Shown in pieces: positions 35,109 through 47,300 of a DNA stretch of 64,000 nt. Every line of letters begins with the position of its first letter. Positions within the stretch are counted from its first letter, which is position 1. Below the pieces are notes generated by a model. That model searched no databases, was not told the origin of the DNA, and was given only the letters and a program-made list of their open reading frames with translations. Origin of the DNA: Macrostomum hystrix (lineage: Eukaryota; Platyhelminthes; Macrostomidae); NCBI GenBank assembly GCA_950097015.1, contig CATNEN010000039.1:13982501-14046500 (forward strand), in the 5' to 3' direction. The translations under genes were made by a program, and so were the position numbers.

Positions 35109-36835
35109 TCAGTATACGGATGCAACAATTGCGAAGGATTAACTTACAATTCACTCACCCTGAGTGTCCCCTTTTCTCCTCTTGTGCTGTCAAAGATCTA
35201 GCTGGAAGTTGCGCAAAGTTGATGATGGCTTCAGCGCCACGTGGGCAGGATTAGCTAAGCTACTCAGCTGTCTTCGCTTAGCATAGCATCGCGCGTGTTT
35301 CCGACCACCTTTTGTACGGCTTGTTGAGTGTTGTTCCGCTTTTTACTGCCTTTATTATTTCTTGTTTAGAATTGGAATTTATGTTTTTTCCGCTCTCTCT
35401 ATCTCGCTCAGCCCGGCGCACGCAGGCTTCCAATATCTTCTTATTTATTGCAGTCTTCTTTTTACTTGCAAGTCGGTAGACTCCGGCAGTTTATAGTTGG
35501 AATGGAATTGCCAACCTATCCCCGAGGTTCTGGTCCGTTGAGAACAAATGAGAGACAAGACAAGGGCAGGCAGAGCGAGTTGTACAAGGCGGACAGCTTT
35601 GCTTGGTGATTAATTGCAATTTTAAGGGGGGTGGGACCTGGAATATAGAGAAAGAAATGAGCGAAAGAGACAGAAAGACAGAAGGATAGAGGCACGGACT
35701 TCAAGTAGAGCAGGTTGCGGCTGCCTGGGGTCCGGGGTAGACAGAGAAAAGGTAAAAGAAGTGCGCGGACTGGTTCTACAGGCAAAAACAACTAAACTCT
35801 GCGCGCCTTATTTAACGTGGGGAGAAAGAGTAGGGTTGTGTGTGGAAAGGGCTGAACGAGAGGATGGCCCGGTGGCAGGCAGGAGGGGAGAGCGGTTAGA
35901 AAGCAAAACCCCGGCTAAGCCAATAAAAATCGTGAGACGGGTCCGGAGTGAGAGGGGTGCCGCGGAGGGGGTAGAGAGCCAAGCATTCCTTTTCTAACCC
36001 GCACTGCCCTGACTCCGTAAAAACGCCAGCATTGAGGCGGGCTTTCGGGAAGGGAATGGAAGGGCGGTAGGGTCTTAGGAGAGGGCAAGTCCCCCCGTCC
36101 CAGCTAAGGTCAGAAAGAGACCTCGCGCGCGCACATTTACGCCAGTTCTGTTTTACACACACAGGCACACACACACATATCCAGGGCCCGCGAACTGGGC
36201 CAGCGGCGGCTCACCCTGGATCGGCTTTTCATAGCCCCAATCCAGGCCCCAGCTACATTCCTCCCGCTCGCCTTCTCAGTCGCAATCTCTCTCTTTTACC
36301 TCTAAAAGTACAATGAGCGCAAGGCGACGTGGTGGATAGTGGAGCTGCACGACCTCCCAGGGTCGCTAAGTATCTCCCTCCAGGGTCCGTCTTGTAGTGC
36401 ACGCGCCCGATCAGTGCAGTGCAGTTTGCATCTCTATCGTTTGAAATCAGCACAGACTCAGTGTTTCCACATGGCCGTGGTCAGACACTTCGTTTTAAAG
36501 TCGTCAATCGCGCCGCGTCATTTACTTTTGCATTTTGCCAGAAGGAAGCAATCAATTGATAAATAATCACCTGCAAAATGCCGCTTAATGCAATTATGCA
36601 TTTAATGATTCTCCTTATTCAAAATACATACTCGGAGTACTGAAAATTGACGCCTTACTTGCCCTAATTCTGCAAGATGTCTTGACAACTACTCAGCCCT
36701 CCTGCTCGATGTCTTCAGGTAGATGTGTTTTTAGATTCCTTAAGATCTGTCGTAGATCACTCACAGTTTTAATGCATTAATGCTCACAAAATTGCTCACA
36801 AAAAGGAGCCTTGATCTACTTTCTAAGTTTCTAGT
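35109..36835. other. Unassigned spacer, mixed composition
   Basis: No coding gene was recognised. A GC-richer, CpG-containing part at about 35880-36470 could be a promoter. On the minus strand GATCCAGGGTGAGC near 36215-36225 looks like a splice donor and might end a noncoding first exon of MAP2K; this is weak. Short AC and AG runs occur near 36155. Confidence 0.35.
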
Positions 36836-38140
36836 TTCTCAATGGGGCATTTCTAGTTTCTCACTGGGATGTTCCTTATTTCTCAATGGGATATTTATAG
36901 TTTCTTAATGGGATATTACTATTTTCTCAATGGGATGTTTCTTGTTTCTCAATGGGGCATTTCTAGTTTCTCAATGGAATATTTCTAGTTTCTCACTGGG
37001 ATGTTCCTTATTTCTCAATGGGATATTTATAGTTTCTTAATGGGATATTACTATTTTCTCAATGGGATGTTTCTTGTTTCTCAATGGGATGTTTCTAGTT
37101 TCTCAATGGAATATTTCTAGTTTCTCACTGGGATGTTCCTTATTTCTCAATGGGATATTTATAGTTTCTTAATGGGATATTACTATTTTCTCAATGGGAT
37201 GTTTCTTGTTTCTCAATGGGATGTTTCTAGTTTCTCAATGGAATATTTCTAGTTTCTCACTGGGATGTTCCTTATTTCTCAATGGGATATTTATAGTTTC
37301 TTAATGGGATATTACTATTTTCTCAATGGGATGTTTCTTGTTTCTCAATGGGATATTTCTAGTTTCTCAATGGGATATTTCTTGTTTCTCAATGGGATAT
37401 TTCTAGTTTCTCAATGGGATGTTTCTTGTTTCTCAATGAGATGTTTCTAGTTTCTCAATGGGATGTTCCTTATTTCTCAATGGAATATTTCTAGTTTCTC
37501 ACTGGGATGTTCCTTATTTCTCAATGGGATATTTATAGTTTCTTAATGGGATATTACTATTTTCTCAATGGGATGTTTCTAGTTTCTCAATGGGATGTTC
37601 CTTATTTCTCAATGGGATATTTCTTGTTTCTCACTGGGATGTTCCTTATTTCTCAATGGGATATTTATAGTTTCTTAATGGGATATTACTATTTTCTCAA
37701 TGGGATGTTTCTTGTTTCTCAATGGGATATTTCTAGTTTCTCAATGGGATATTTCTTGTTTCTCAATGGGATATTTCTAGTTTCTCAATGGGATGTTTCT
37801 TGTTTCTCAATGAGATGTTTCTAGTTTCTCAATGGGATGTTCCTTATTTCTCAATGGGATATTTCTTGTTTCTCACTGGGATGTTCCTTATTTCTCAATG
37901 GGATATTTATAGTTTCTTAATGGGATATTACTTTTTTCTCAATGGGATGTTTCTTGTTTCTCAATGGGATATTTCTAGTTTCTCAATGGGATATTTCTTG
38001 TTTCTCAATGGGATATTTCTTGTTTCTCAAAGGGATATTTTTAGTTTCTCAATGGGATGTTTCTTGTTTCTCAAAGGGATGTTTCTAGTTTCTCAATGGG
38101 ATGTTTCTAGTTTCTCAGTGGGATATTTCTAGTTTCTCAA
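36836..38140. repeat. 22-bp minisatellite with higher-order structure
   Basis: About 58 units of 22 bp, consensus TTTCTAGTTTCTCAATGGGA plus TG or TA. A marker block with GTTCCTTATTTCTCAATGGG recurs at spacings of 132 and 242 bp (6 and 11 units), so blocks rather than single units have been copied. Open frames across it are not genes. Confidence 0.95.
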
Positions 38141-38625
38141 TACAGGGGTGGGAACTAGACCATAGTTCCTTTTATTTTAATACGTAGAATCCCAGACGAG
38201 ACACAGGCATCAGCCATAAATTAAAATATGGCCCCTGCAAATTTAAAGCTATGCAAGTTTTGCCAGTGAAAAAAAAAGAAACATTTTAACAAGCATTTTC
38301 ATGTCTGGTAAAATACACATCTAAAACCCAGCAGTTATCATTGAGAATCTAGTACAGAAAAATAGCCATTAAAAAGCTTTCAACAAATAATGTATTTCTG
38401 AAGTAAGAAAAAATTAAAGCAAATTAAAATTATCTTAACTTTGAAGACCATTGTCTAATAAAACCATCTTGTGAAACTGAATTGAGCAGATTACGAAAGG
38501 CGCTACGTAGAAAGCAAAAAAGCAAAGTAGAAAAAGCAAATTAATAAAAAGAGAATGTGTCAGAATGTAGATCAGCCAGAACATCACAGAAAACCACCGT
38601 TAACTCATCCAGATAATCTCGATCA
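38141..38625. other. AT-rich spacer, no gene seen
   Basis: AT-rich sequence after the 22-bp array. It is the likely 3' flank of the small minus-strand gene beginning at 39748. No repeat or frame was recognised. Confidence 0.4.
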
Positions 38626-39748
38626 TCACCACTGTTGGGCGTAGTTTATCGACTGAAAGTACAGACAAGTGTTGATAATACAAAATCACTTTCAAATTAG
38701 CTTATATTTCTACTGGTCAGTAGCTATATTAGCACATGAAGCATTAACTGAAAGAAACCGTTAGTAATATTGAAGGCTAGAAGATGCAGCGGGCCCACTG
38801 CCAAAAAATAAACGATGATAGAATGTGTAGTGGCGGTGATCATTTATTCAAGGCTAAGACATACTACACACGCGCATTATTCTATGGCCTAAACGAGTCC
38901 CAGAATCACATCTCTATGGCCAATCTTTGAAGATAACTAGGACTATGAGCGGTACGCAATAATCGCGACGCAATGATTTGGCCATAAAATAATATAGCAC
39001 AGATTCTAAATTACCTATATTATTCTATTATTTTAATATAGAATCTGTGTAATATTAATATAGTGTCCGAAGCCCTCCTGCAAACACTTAATAGCATATT
39101 ATCATTACCGCGCTTAGTCATAATGGAAGCAAGCATCTCAAGAACTAAAACTCCTTGTAGTGGATCTAAACAAACTCACTGTGAAACGATTAGGCAGCTT
39201 AGCGGAATAGTCGGCCGTATTGTTATCAGCGGCAGCGGCGGCGGCTAAATCGGCGTGGCGCTTCGCGGCCGAGTCGACGGCCGCCTGCTGAGCGCGCAGT
39301 TCGCTGTCAAATGTGGCCTTCATCGACGGATCGCAGCCCGCAGCCTGGTAAAGATTTAATTGGCTGTCACAATTTTCTAAATAACAATAAGCTGAGAATG
39401 CAATTACAATACGAAGAGAAACTTGCACATGCACGTCTAGCTGAATTGCTTTACATCAGTCCTTTATATATAAATATTAAGATGAGTCACCTTCTTTAAT
39501 ATTTTTTTAGCTTATGAAAAACTCTTCCCGACGGCCGCGAGATAAATTGTCCAATGACAGTTAGCGACCTTGAAACACGCACATTTTGCATGATTGGTTC
39601 GCTTAAGAAATTTGCAAATAGAGAAGAACGAGCGGAATTCCTTAGAGAAGAAAATCACAGAGACCTGCATCTGCTGCTGCGCATAGGCCCTCCGCTGATA
39701 CTGACGCTCACGGCGCATCGCCTCCCAGTGCTGCTGATTAGCCGACAT
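38626..39748 (-). CDS. Small gene of unknown function
   Basis: Proposed exons 39748-39665, 39344-39180 and 38652-38626, all phase 0, give about 91 residues. The first starts MSANQQHWEAMRRERQYQRR and ends QQQMQ before GTCTCT. The second is acidic and Ala-rich (FDSELRAQQAAVDSAAKRHA) and ends NRFT before GTGAGT. The third adds SINYAQQW and a TGA and is the least certain. The predicted protein is helical and highly charged, without a signal peptide or membrane segment. I do not recognise the family; such short helical proteins are common among ciliary and mitochondrial factors, but that is only a thought. Confidence 0.5.
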
Positions 39749-40560
39749 GGCAGCTGCAACTAAAAACGAAACGGTGGGCAGATTGACAACACGGGTTACG
39801 ATGAATTCAGCCCTGATTAATCTACCAGTCTCACTTTACTCTCTGCCTAGCACCGATGATAAAAAACATTTCCCACTCTTTTTACTCTAACTTTTACTAT
39901 CATAGCAACTCAAAATAAAGAAATTTATGAATGAAAAAAGTCTTGGCAATAGCGAACATACAAACCCAGCTGCAGCTGTTTTGGTCGCAATTGTATTGCA
40001 GTTTTAATATGCCATTATTAATATATTTTATTCAAGTCACAACATATTCGATCAAATACAATCATTTTTTCATTGTCTTTATCTTCATTGGAAACAAATA
40101 CGAAATTATGCCTTTCTACTTTATTAGTTCGACAACATGAACTCAACTCGGGTGACGACTTGAAAACTAATGGCAATTTTACACCTATAATTGATCTGTG
40201 TACTAACAAAGTACATTATACAAGTCACGAGCACTTCTTACAGAGAAACATATATTCGAATAATATACACGATCAGTACAATAATACAGAAATATATTGT
40301 CAATATAAAAAAGGCATAATTACTTATTATACTCGAACTAAACTAAAATGATAATAGGAATGTGAAGCTGATCAAAACACTGCTCCGCGGCGTATTCTAT
40401 AAAATAGAACCACTACATTTTGTCACATATTATCAATCTGCTTGTGCTCAGAATGAACTGAAACTCCAATTCTTGTCGACCATGACTGAACTTCTAAACA
40501 CACCGCAGGTGTTTGTACGTTAAGAGACGATAATTGTACTAATTGTGCAACACTGTGTAG
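39749..40560. other. AT-rich spacer between the small gene and a hAT-like element
   Basis: AT-rich, with short frames that have no conserved motif. It may include the promoter of the small minus-strand gene. Nothing else was recognised. Confidence 0.4.
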
Positions 40561-41219
40561 CAGGGGTCGGCAAACTCCGGCCCGCGGGCCAGATGCGGCC
40601 CTCGCAGCTCCCAAATCCGGCCCGTTGCCCCTTCTGACATCTACAGTGTCCTGTTTCATCTCTCTCGTGTCTTATCTCTCCCGTGTCTTATCTCTCCCGT
40701 GTCTAATCTCTCCCGTGTCTCATCTCTCCCGTGTCTAATCTCTCCTGTGTCTCATCTCTCCCGTGTCTAATCTCTCCCGTGTCTCATCTCTCCCGTGTCT
40801 AATCTCCCCCGTGTCTCATCTCTCCGGTGTCTAATCTCTCCCGTGTCTAATCTCTCCCGTGTCTTATCTCTCCCGTGTCTTATCTCTCCCGTGTCTCATC
40901 TCTCCCGTGTCTAATCTCTCCCGTGTCTCATCTCTCCCGTGTCTAATCTCCCCCGTGTCTCATCTCTCCGGTGTCTAATCTCTCCCGTGTCTAATCTCTC
41001 CCGTGTCTTATCTCTCCCGTGTCTTATCTCTCCCGTGTCTAATCTCTCCCGTGTCTCATCTCTCCCGTGTCTAATCTCTCCCGTGTCTAATCTCTCCCGT
41101 GTCTCATCTCTCCCGTGTCTCATCTCTCCCCTATCTCATATTTATACAGTCAATGCGGCCCGCTGTCGTCTTTTAGGTTCTCTCTTTGGCCCGCCGGCAA
41201 ATAAGTTTGCCTACCCCTG
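40561..41219 (+). mobile_element. hAT-like nonautonomous element with internal minisatellite
   Basis: 659 bp bounded by CAGGGGTCGGCAAACT and its inverted match AGTTTGCCTACCCCTG. The flanking 8 bases are CTGTGTAG (40553-40560) and CTGTATAG (41220-41227). They match at 7 of 8 positions and fit the hAT target pattern nTnnnnAn. The centre (about 40655-41145) is about 30 copies of a 16-bp unit, TCTCCCGTGTCTAATC with CATC and TATC variants. No transposase is encoded. It is a second copy of the element at 16737-17058. Confidence 0.92.
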
Positions 41220-41335
41220 CTGTATAGCATGACAACAACTAATTAACCACACAAAAAATAACTTAGATTTGTGGATTGAACTGCAATAACAGCTCCTAAT
41301 TTTCGACGATGCCGCAACCAAGCCAGGAACAGTAG

Positions 41336-44300
41336 TTAGAAAAAGTATTTGTGAGGCTCTGTTACAGGCATTCTGGACTCCAATGATCGCTGTAGAATCT
41401 CATTAGTTAGTGGCGGTGGTAGGCGGCCCTCCATATTAAGTGTGCGGTCCATGTAGCCGAGGGCGAAAATCTGTGCCGCGGTGCAGTCGTTGTTAAATTG
41501 CAGCAGCAGGGCCAAGCGCAGATGGCAGCGGCACTCTTTGCGCAGCATTTTTAAATAGCGCAACTGCAATTCGTCTATGGCAGCAACATTGGACCAATCC
41601 GGATAGCAGCTAGTCTCTAGGAACAGCACGCAGACTAGTAGCAACTTCTCTCGTCTGGTGACGCCCAATTGACTATAACGGCGGCAAATTGTACGACATC
41701 GCGGATCGATTCTGGGTAAGCGGTAGCTGTTGGCCTGAGCAAAAATTAGTGGACACTTTCTAAATGAAAATTTGAATAATGTAAAAGGTAACGTAATTCA
41801 AACAAAATTTCACAGGGGTATTAACCCCCAATCTGCGTCTAAGCGTTCATTTATGGTTTATTGTTAAATGGAATGAACGATTTTATCTTTCAATCTTCCA
41901 TGCATTCATTTTTTGAAACGTACTTTGTACCTGTCGCAAAAACTTCTCATTAAATGTGTAGTGCCGCGGGCACTTTGCTCTCTGCTCTTGTTTTGGCAGT
42001 GCTCGTGTACCTGACCTGCGTCTGCAGGGTCTGGCCGGTTTGGGCCAGTTGCGCCCCACCCCATTGGCGTGTTTATTTTACTTTGCTCTCTGCTCTTGTG
42101 TAGTCGGGTGCTCATTGGCTGCCGGGCTCTATTTTCTCTCCCTCGCGCTTGAGCCCTGTTTTCTCTGTACCCGCGGTGAGCACTGATTGGCTCAGTCAGT
42201 GGCTGCCGTGCCACAGCTTTTCTGCCCCTCTCCCTCTGTCGGGGTTATTTATTGCGTGCCGCGAAGCTTGGGTACAGTGACCCATGGACTTCTATAAATA
42301 GAAACCTGGCTGGAAAGAAAATTTCAGAGGTTGATTTTTTCTACGGAAGGAGGCCATTGGTTTCAAGCGGAGAGGAGGCCATTAGTCTTCCATTAGTACA
42401 AAAGGAGACCTTTTGTCTTTATAGACGCCGAAACCGCTCAACCAAATCGCACCAAACTTTGCACATACCTAAAACCACCTACGCTGAGTGCAATAGGCTA
42501 CTCAAATTCCCGAAAAATCATTTCCTTCCTGCTCAAAAGTGCAAAAAACTGCTCAAAAATCGTCAAAAAAATCACTCAATTCGACATATCGTCGCCCCAC
42601 TTTGTCAGATTTTCTCCAAATTTGATCCACTTACACTTTACATGTTTTCCAACAATGCTGTCAATTTTGAACATCTCTACTCAATCCAGAGCAACGCTGC
42701 ATCATCTCAAAGTGAGTCACTTTTTGTTTTCCGAGGACAGCCACCCCAACTCCCCTCCGCCACTCTGCGGGCCAAATTTTATTACAGCCACCCCCTCCCT
42801 TCCCCGGGCGCCGAAGCCCCAGACTGTACATTGTATTTCAAGCCGTGAATGTACACAGCCCAAACCCCTAGACTGTGTACTGGCCCCCAAGCAGCACTGA
42901 GACTGAGTGCGGTGAGTGCGGTGGCGTCCCAGTGCGCAGGGCTCTCCGGTCGATATTTCTCTCCAGCCAGCCTGGGATAGAAGAAAGAGAGCATCTAACG
43001 GCCGCGGGCTAGCCGACACTTCCACTAGTTATTTCTATATAACCGGGAACTAGAGACTTCATACTCGTATTTCAATTTTCAAAGGACTCACTTAGCATAT
43101 TCCAAGTTCGACAAAAGTTCTGCAAGTTTAGCTATGGTTTTCAAGTGTTCTGCTTACGGCTGTAAAAGTGGCTACTCTAACAGTGAAACACCCGACACTG
43201 TGAGTTTCCATGCATACCCTCTGAAAAACCCAAGTCTTCTTGAAAAATGGAAGAGGGCAAATCCTATAATGGATTTCGAACCGAGCAAGCACTCCCGTAT
43301 TTGTTCGCTTCACTTTGCTCCCGAAGACTTCGTGGAAGCAACGCGGGACACTAATAACTACCGCAAGAAGGACAATGGTGGCCTGCTGAAGAGACGTTAC
43401 CTAATGCCGGAAGCAGTGCCAAGCATCTTTCTGAATGCACCGGTTTACCTGTCCACTAAACCGAAAGAAGCCCGCAGCACATGCGCTGCATCAGCATCTG
43501 CACGCATGGAAAACGACAATTCACGTCTGCAGGATCAAATTAAGGACTTCTTTGCCTCCGATTCCATCACTGACGTCTCTTTGGAAAAGATCCAGGAGCT
43601 GCTTCACTCTGAGAAGAGTCGACCAGCTGGCTTTAATATAAGCATTTGCTATGAACAACTATGCATTTATATGCTAGAAAGGAAGCAAGTTTGTCGGGTT
43701 GCGTGCTCCATCGACATCGGATCAGACAAAACTGTCGCGATTGGCTTGCATGGCAAGGCACTGACGAAGGAAAAGATCAAGGATTTGGTTGGAAAGGATG
43801 GTCAGGTGTCTAGTTTGAGTGACATTCTTAATTTGATGGCACGAGTGAAGAACCTAAAGGAAGATATGGAGAAGTCAGCATCCGATATTCCTGTGGAGAT
43901 GTCTCAGAAGCAGTCCGATTTCTTCCTGGACATGGCTGAGGACAACCTGACAAGCGCTCTGCAGTGGCAGGAAAACCGATCAGTGGCTTTCTTGCGAGAA
44001 CAACTCAAGCTGACTCGAAAGCCAAAGTCCGGCAGGACCTACTCCCAACAGCTGATTATCTTCTGTTATGTTATCTACTCTCTAAGTGCTGCTGCCTATG
44101 GAGCTCTCCGTCAGCAAGACATTCTGAACATTCCATCGGAGCGGACTTTGCGAACGATTACCAGAAAGGTCGGGAAGGATGGACTGGGCCCACAAAGTTA
44201 CCTTAGCTTGCGAGCATCAAAGCTCAGCCAGATGGAGAAGGTTGTCGTGTTAATGATTGACGAGATCTACGTTGCCAATCGCATCGAGTACTGTGCAGGA

Positions 44301-47300
44301 CAGATGAGCGGATTGAATGATAATGGATCAATGGTGTCAACATTTTGCTGCTTCATGATAAGATCCGTTGCGGGCAAATACAGAGACATGGTGTCAATGC
44401 ATCCAGTATCAACACTGACGGCGCACAAGCTTTACGATTGGTTCGAGGATGCCATGGAAGCTCTAAGATCCCAGAACTTTTCCGTGATTGCTGTCTCCGT
44501 GGACAATGCGCCCGTGAACAGAAAATTTGTGAAAGACTTTCTATGCCAAGGAACGCTGAGGCCATCTATCACTGATGAAAACACAGGGCAACCAATTTTC
44601 ATCCTTTTTGATCCCGTCCATAATATCAAGAATATTTACAACAATTTTCAAGCCAGGAAGATCTTCCAGTGCCCACGTGTTTCCACCAATATTGAGTCTG
44701 CCTTGCAATGCCAGTTTCGATCATATTGGAGAACTGTTCCACTTGGAAGCCAAGAAGCCATTGAGACTGGCCCACAAACTAAATTCTGCTGTGCTATGCC
44801 CACGGAGCATTGAAAAGTCTTCTGTAAAGCTTGCAATGTCAGTATTCTGTGAATCCACCCACAATGCGCTATTGTACTACACACAGCACGCAGGGAAGAG
44901 TTGGTGTGATACAGCAACCTTTGTCGGCGTTGTTCTCAAGCTGTGGAAAATTCTCAACGTTAAGACACCGTCAAAGGGGATTCACAAGAGGGACATAGCC
45001 CAGGATCCGGTGCGCTCATCGCTGGACTGGAAGCTTCAGTTTCTGGAAGATTTCGCACGGTTTCTGGAGGTGAGCTCCATCCTATCTTATTTGCCTTATT
45101 GCATTCGCCTCCTAGTTCCAGAAAAAGTTATCTATTTTTTAGTAATAAGCTATACTCGTACTTTAGGTACTTTATTATATTGCATAATTTTTATAAAATC
45201 CTGTGCTGATAGATCATAAAAATATTTCAAACTATAAAGAATGGCTAACTGGACTATAACTATTAGAAAAAATGAAGAAGACAAAATCACTAAACCATAC
45301 AAACGAAATAATTACTTGTATACATTTTTGTACCCACTATCATCTCACAGAGCTGGGAGTCCTCCGGTCAGCGAGGCTTGTCAAGAGAGACCTTTCTTGC
45401 TTGCCAAATCACGTGCCGTGCCATCGCCGCGTGTGCAAGGCATCTGCTGGACCACGAAGGGTTTGCGTATATTCTCCTCGGCTCGCTGCAATCCGACAGC
45501 ATCGAGAGGCGGTTTGGATGGCTGCGCCAGATGTCCGGAGCTAATTACTATATATCTGCTCGGCAGCTGACGGAGAACAGTCGCAAGATCGCAGTCATCA
45601 GCTTGCTAAAGTTTTCGGAGCTCACGCTTCAGGATATCGACGATGCCATCGAGTCCAACCTGGGCAGTCGGGATCAATGTATTGAGCTTGCTCGAGAGAT
45701 TGCCAGAAAAATGGAGATGAGTATTCAGCCTCCAAGCTCAGATATCACCGTCATCTACTATGTAAGTGGCGCCATCGCAAGGAAGCTTGTTTTAAAAAGG
45801 CGTGGGTGCGAGGCATGTCGTGAAATTCTCATCGAGTCCGATATCCTGCCGCCCCTGGAAGTTGATGGCTGCGTTCAGCCAACTGCCGCCGCCTTTCTAG
45901 ATGAGGTTAATCGTGGAGGCTTGAGTAAGCCAACAGAAGTCGTCTTTGAGCTAGCGAAGCACTGTTGGCAGGCATTCGAGGAAATCCGCCGAAATGAAGA
46001 GCTTCTTCGCAGCATGCTGAGCGCTTCCAATCAAGTGCTGCTATTCTGCAACGTGGTCGATGAACTGATGGATGACAGTCAATTTCTGGAGGTTTTCATG
46101 GGCAATACTATGTGCACCAAGGGCCATGATATCAAGGAGGGCGTAGTGAAATCGTTTTTCAACTGCCTCATGAAAAACCTGGCGAAGGATCTTTCCATGC
46201 ATGGAAGTGACAGTCGCAAGCGAAAGATCGCAAAACTGACTGGCGGCGTGAACGGCAATTAGCCTTTTTCTGACAGTGATTTATTTTTCTGCTTGGACAA
46301 TCATTTCTCAGTTTTGGGTAAAGAAGACTAGAATATTCTGTAGAACTACATTTTTTTCCAAAGAGAAAATAACCAATTAATACTGCCAGAAAGTGAAATA
46401 CTAAGTCATGATCATAGAAGCCACCTGCCCCAGACACCTAGATCTTAATTTTCTCAATTGACTTGTGTCCGAATTCTTTTGTATACTTTGTCGCTTTGCT
46501 TTTAATGCCGCATCTAGCTTTCTGTTTAAAAAAATCGTGGCTTTTTGCAGTGTCTAGCAAAATGAACTTAAATTTTAATGCTGAAAATCACGACATTTTC
46601 GAATTTAATTGTTCACCCCCGCTCTTCATGTTTCAAAAGCACTGTGAAATACAGGTTTCATTGCAACGTTAGGTTAGGTTCAATTTCTGACTGCTCATAT
46701 TTTACTCTTTAGAGTTCCGATCTTATAATTTAGAGCCGCATTTAGACAAATACGTTACAAAACAAAGCGTTAAAATAATGCAAACACGGCATTGTCGGTA
46801 AGGTTGGCCTCCTTTTGTAGAAGGCCAGGGGAGCCTTCCAGTCCAGGTTTCTATTTATAGAAGTCCATGAGTGACCCTTCTCCTCCCCTCTCGCCTGTCT
46901 TCGCGCGTGAGAACTGAAGGTCTATAAGCGACAATAGCTATAGCGAGAAAACTAAATAAGTGTAGTTTCTGTTCTTTTGACTGAAGAGTTCACGTGAGGC
47001 TACTCACGAAGATAGACAGTTATCTAAAGTTAGTTAGTCTCTTGCTGCGAAGACTTGATTCTTTGATTACCCGTCGAGCCTGTGAGTAAACTTCAGCATC
47101 CGACTGTGTCACTCTAAATAGAGACGAAGCACGCCACGACTTCGGCAACCGGTAAGCAACGTCTTTGAGTTAGTCCTTTCCTCGGGAGCTGTCAGACTCG
47201 CCTCAGTTAGGAGCTGCGTGCCAGAGCGTCATCACGCCGGTAGTTAAGTGTGGCTGTGTGCTCATTTCGGTATATCACTATACTCTTACTAATACTTATT

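Larger units (their letters stand above)
42283..46869 (+). mobile_element. Full-length P-element-type DNA transposon
   Basis: 4587 bp with terminal inverted repeats of about 27 bp that start CATGGACTTCTATAAATAGA. Subterminal inverted motifs TACAAAAGGAGACC (42397-42410) and GGCCTCCTTTTGTA (46806-46819) may be transposase-binding sites. The flanks share AGTGACC on both sides (42276-42282 and 46870-46876). An 8-bp AGTGACCC duplication is possible if the boundary C is shared, which agrees with the 8-bp duplications made by P elements. The element carries a THAP-domain transposase on the plus strand, opposite to the nuclear receptor gene whose intron holds it. Confidence 0.92.

Noticed and set aside
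35516-36566. Several frames of 66-92 codons
   Set aside because: No conserved motif, no splice-supported partners and composition unlike the real exons.
38999-39049. Inverted repeat ACAGATTCTA...TAGAATCTGT as a possible MITE
   Set aside because: Arms are only 10 bp with a 30-base AT-rich loop and no target duplication was seen.
42252-42848. 198-codon frame at the left end of the P-type element
   Set aside because: It runs across the LTR/transposon junction, has no family resemblance, and is upstream of the clear transposase start.
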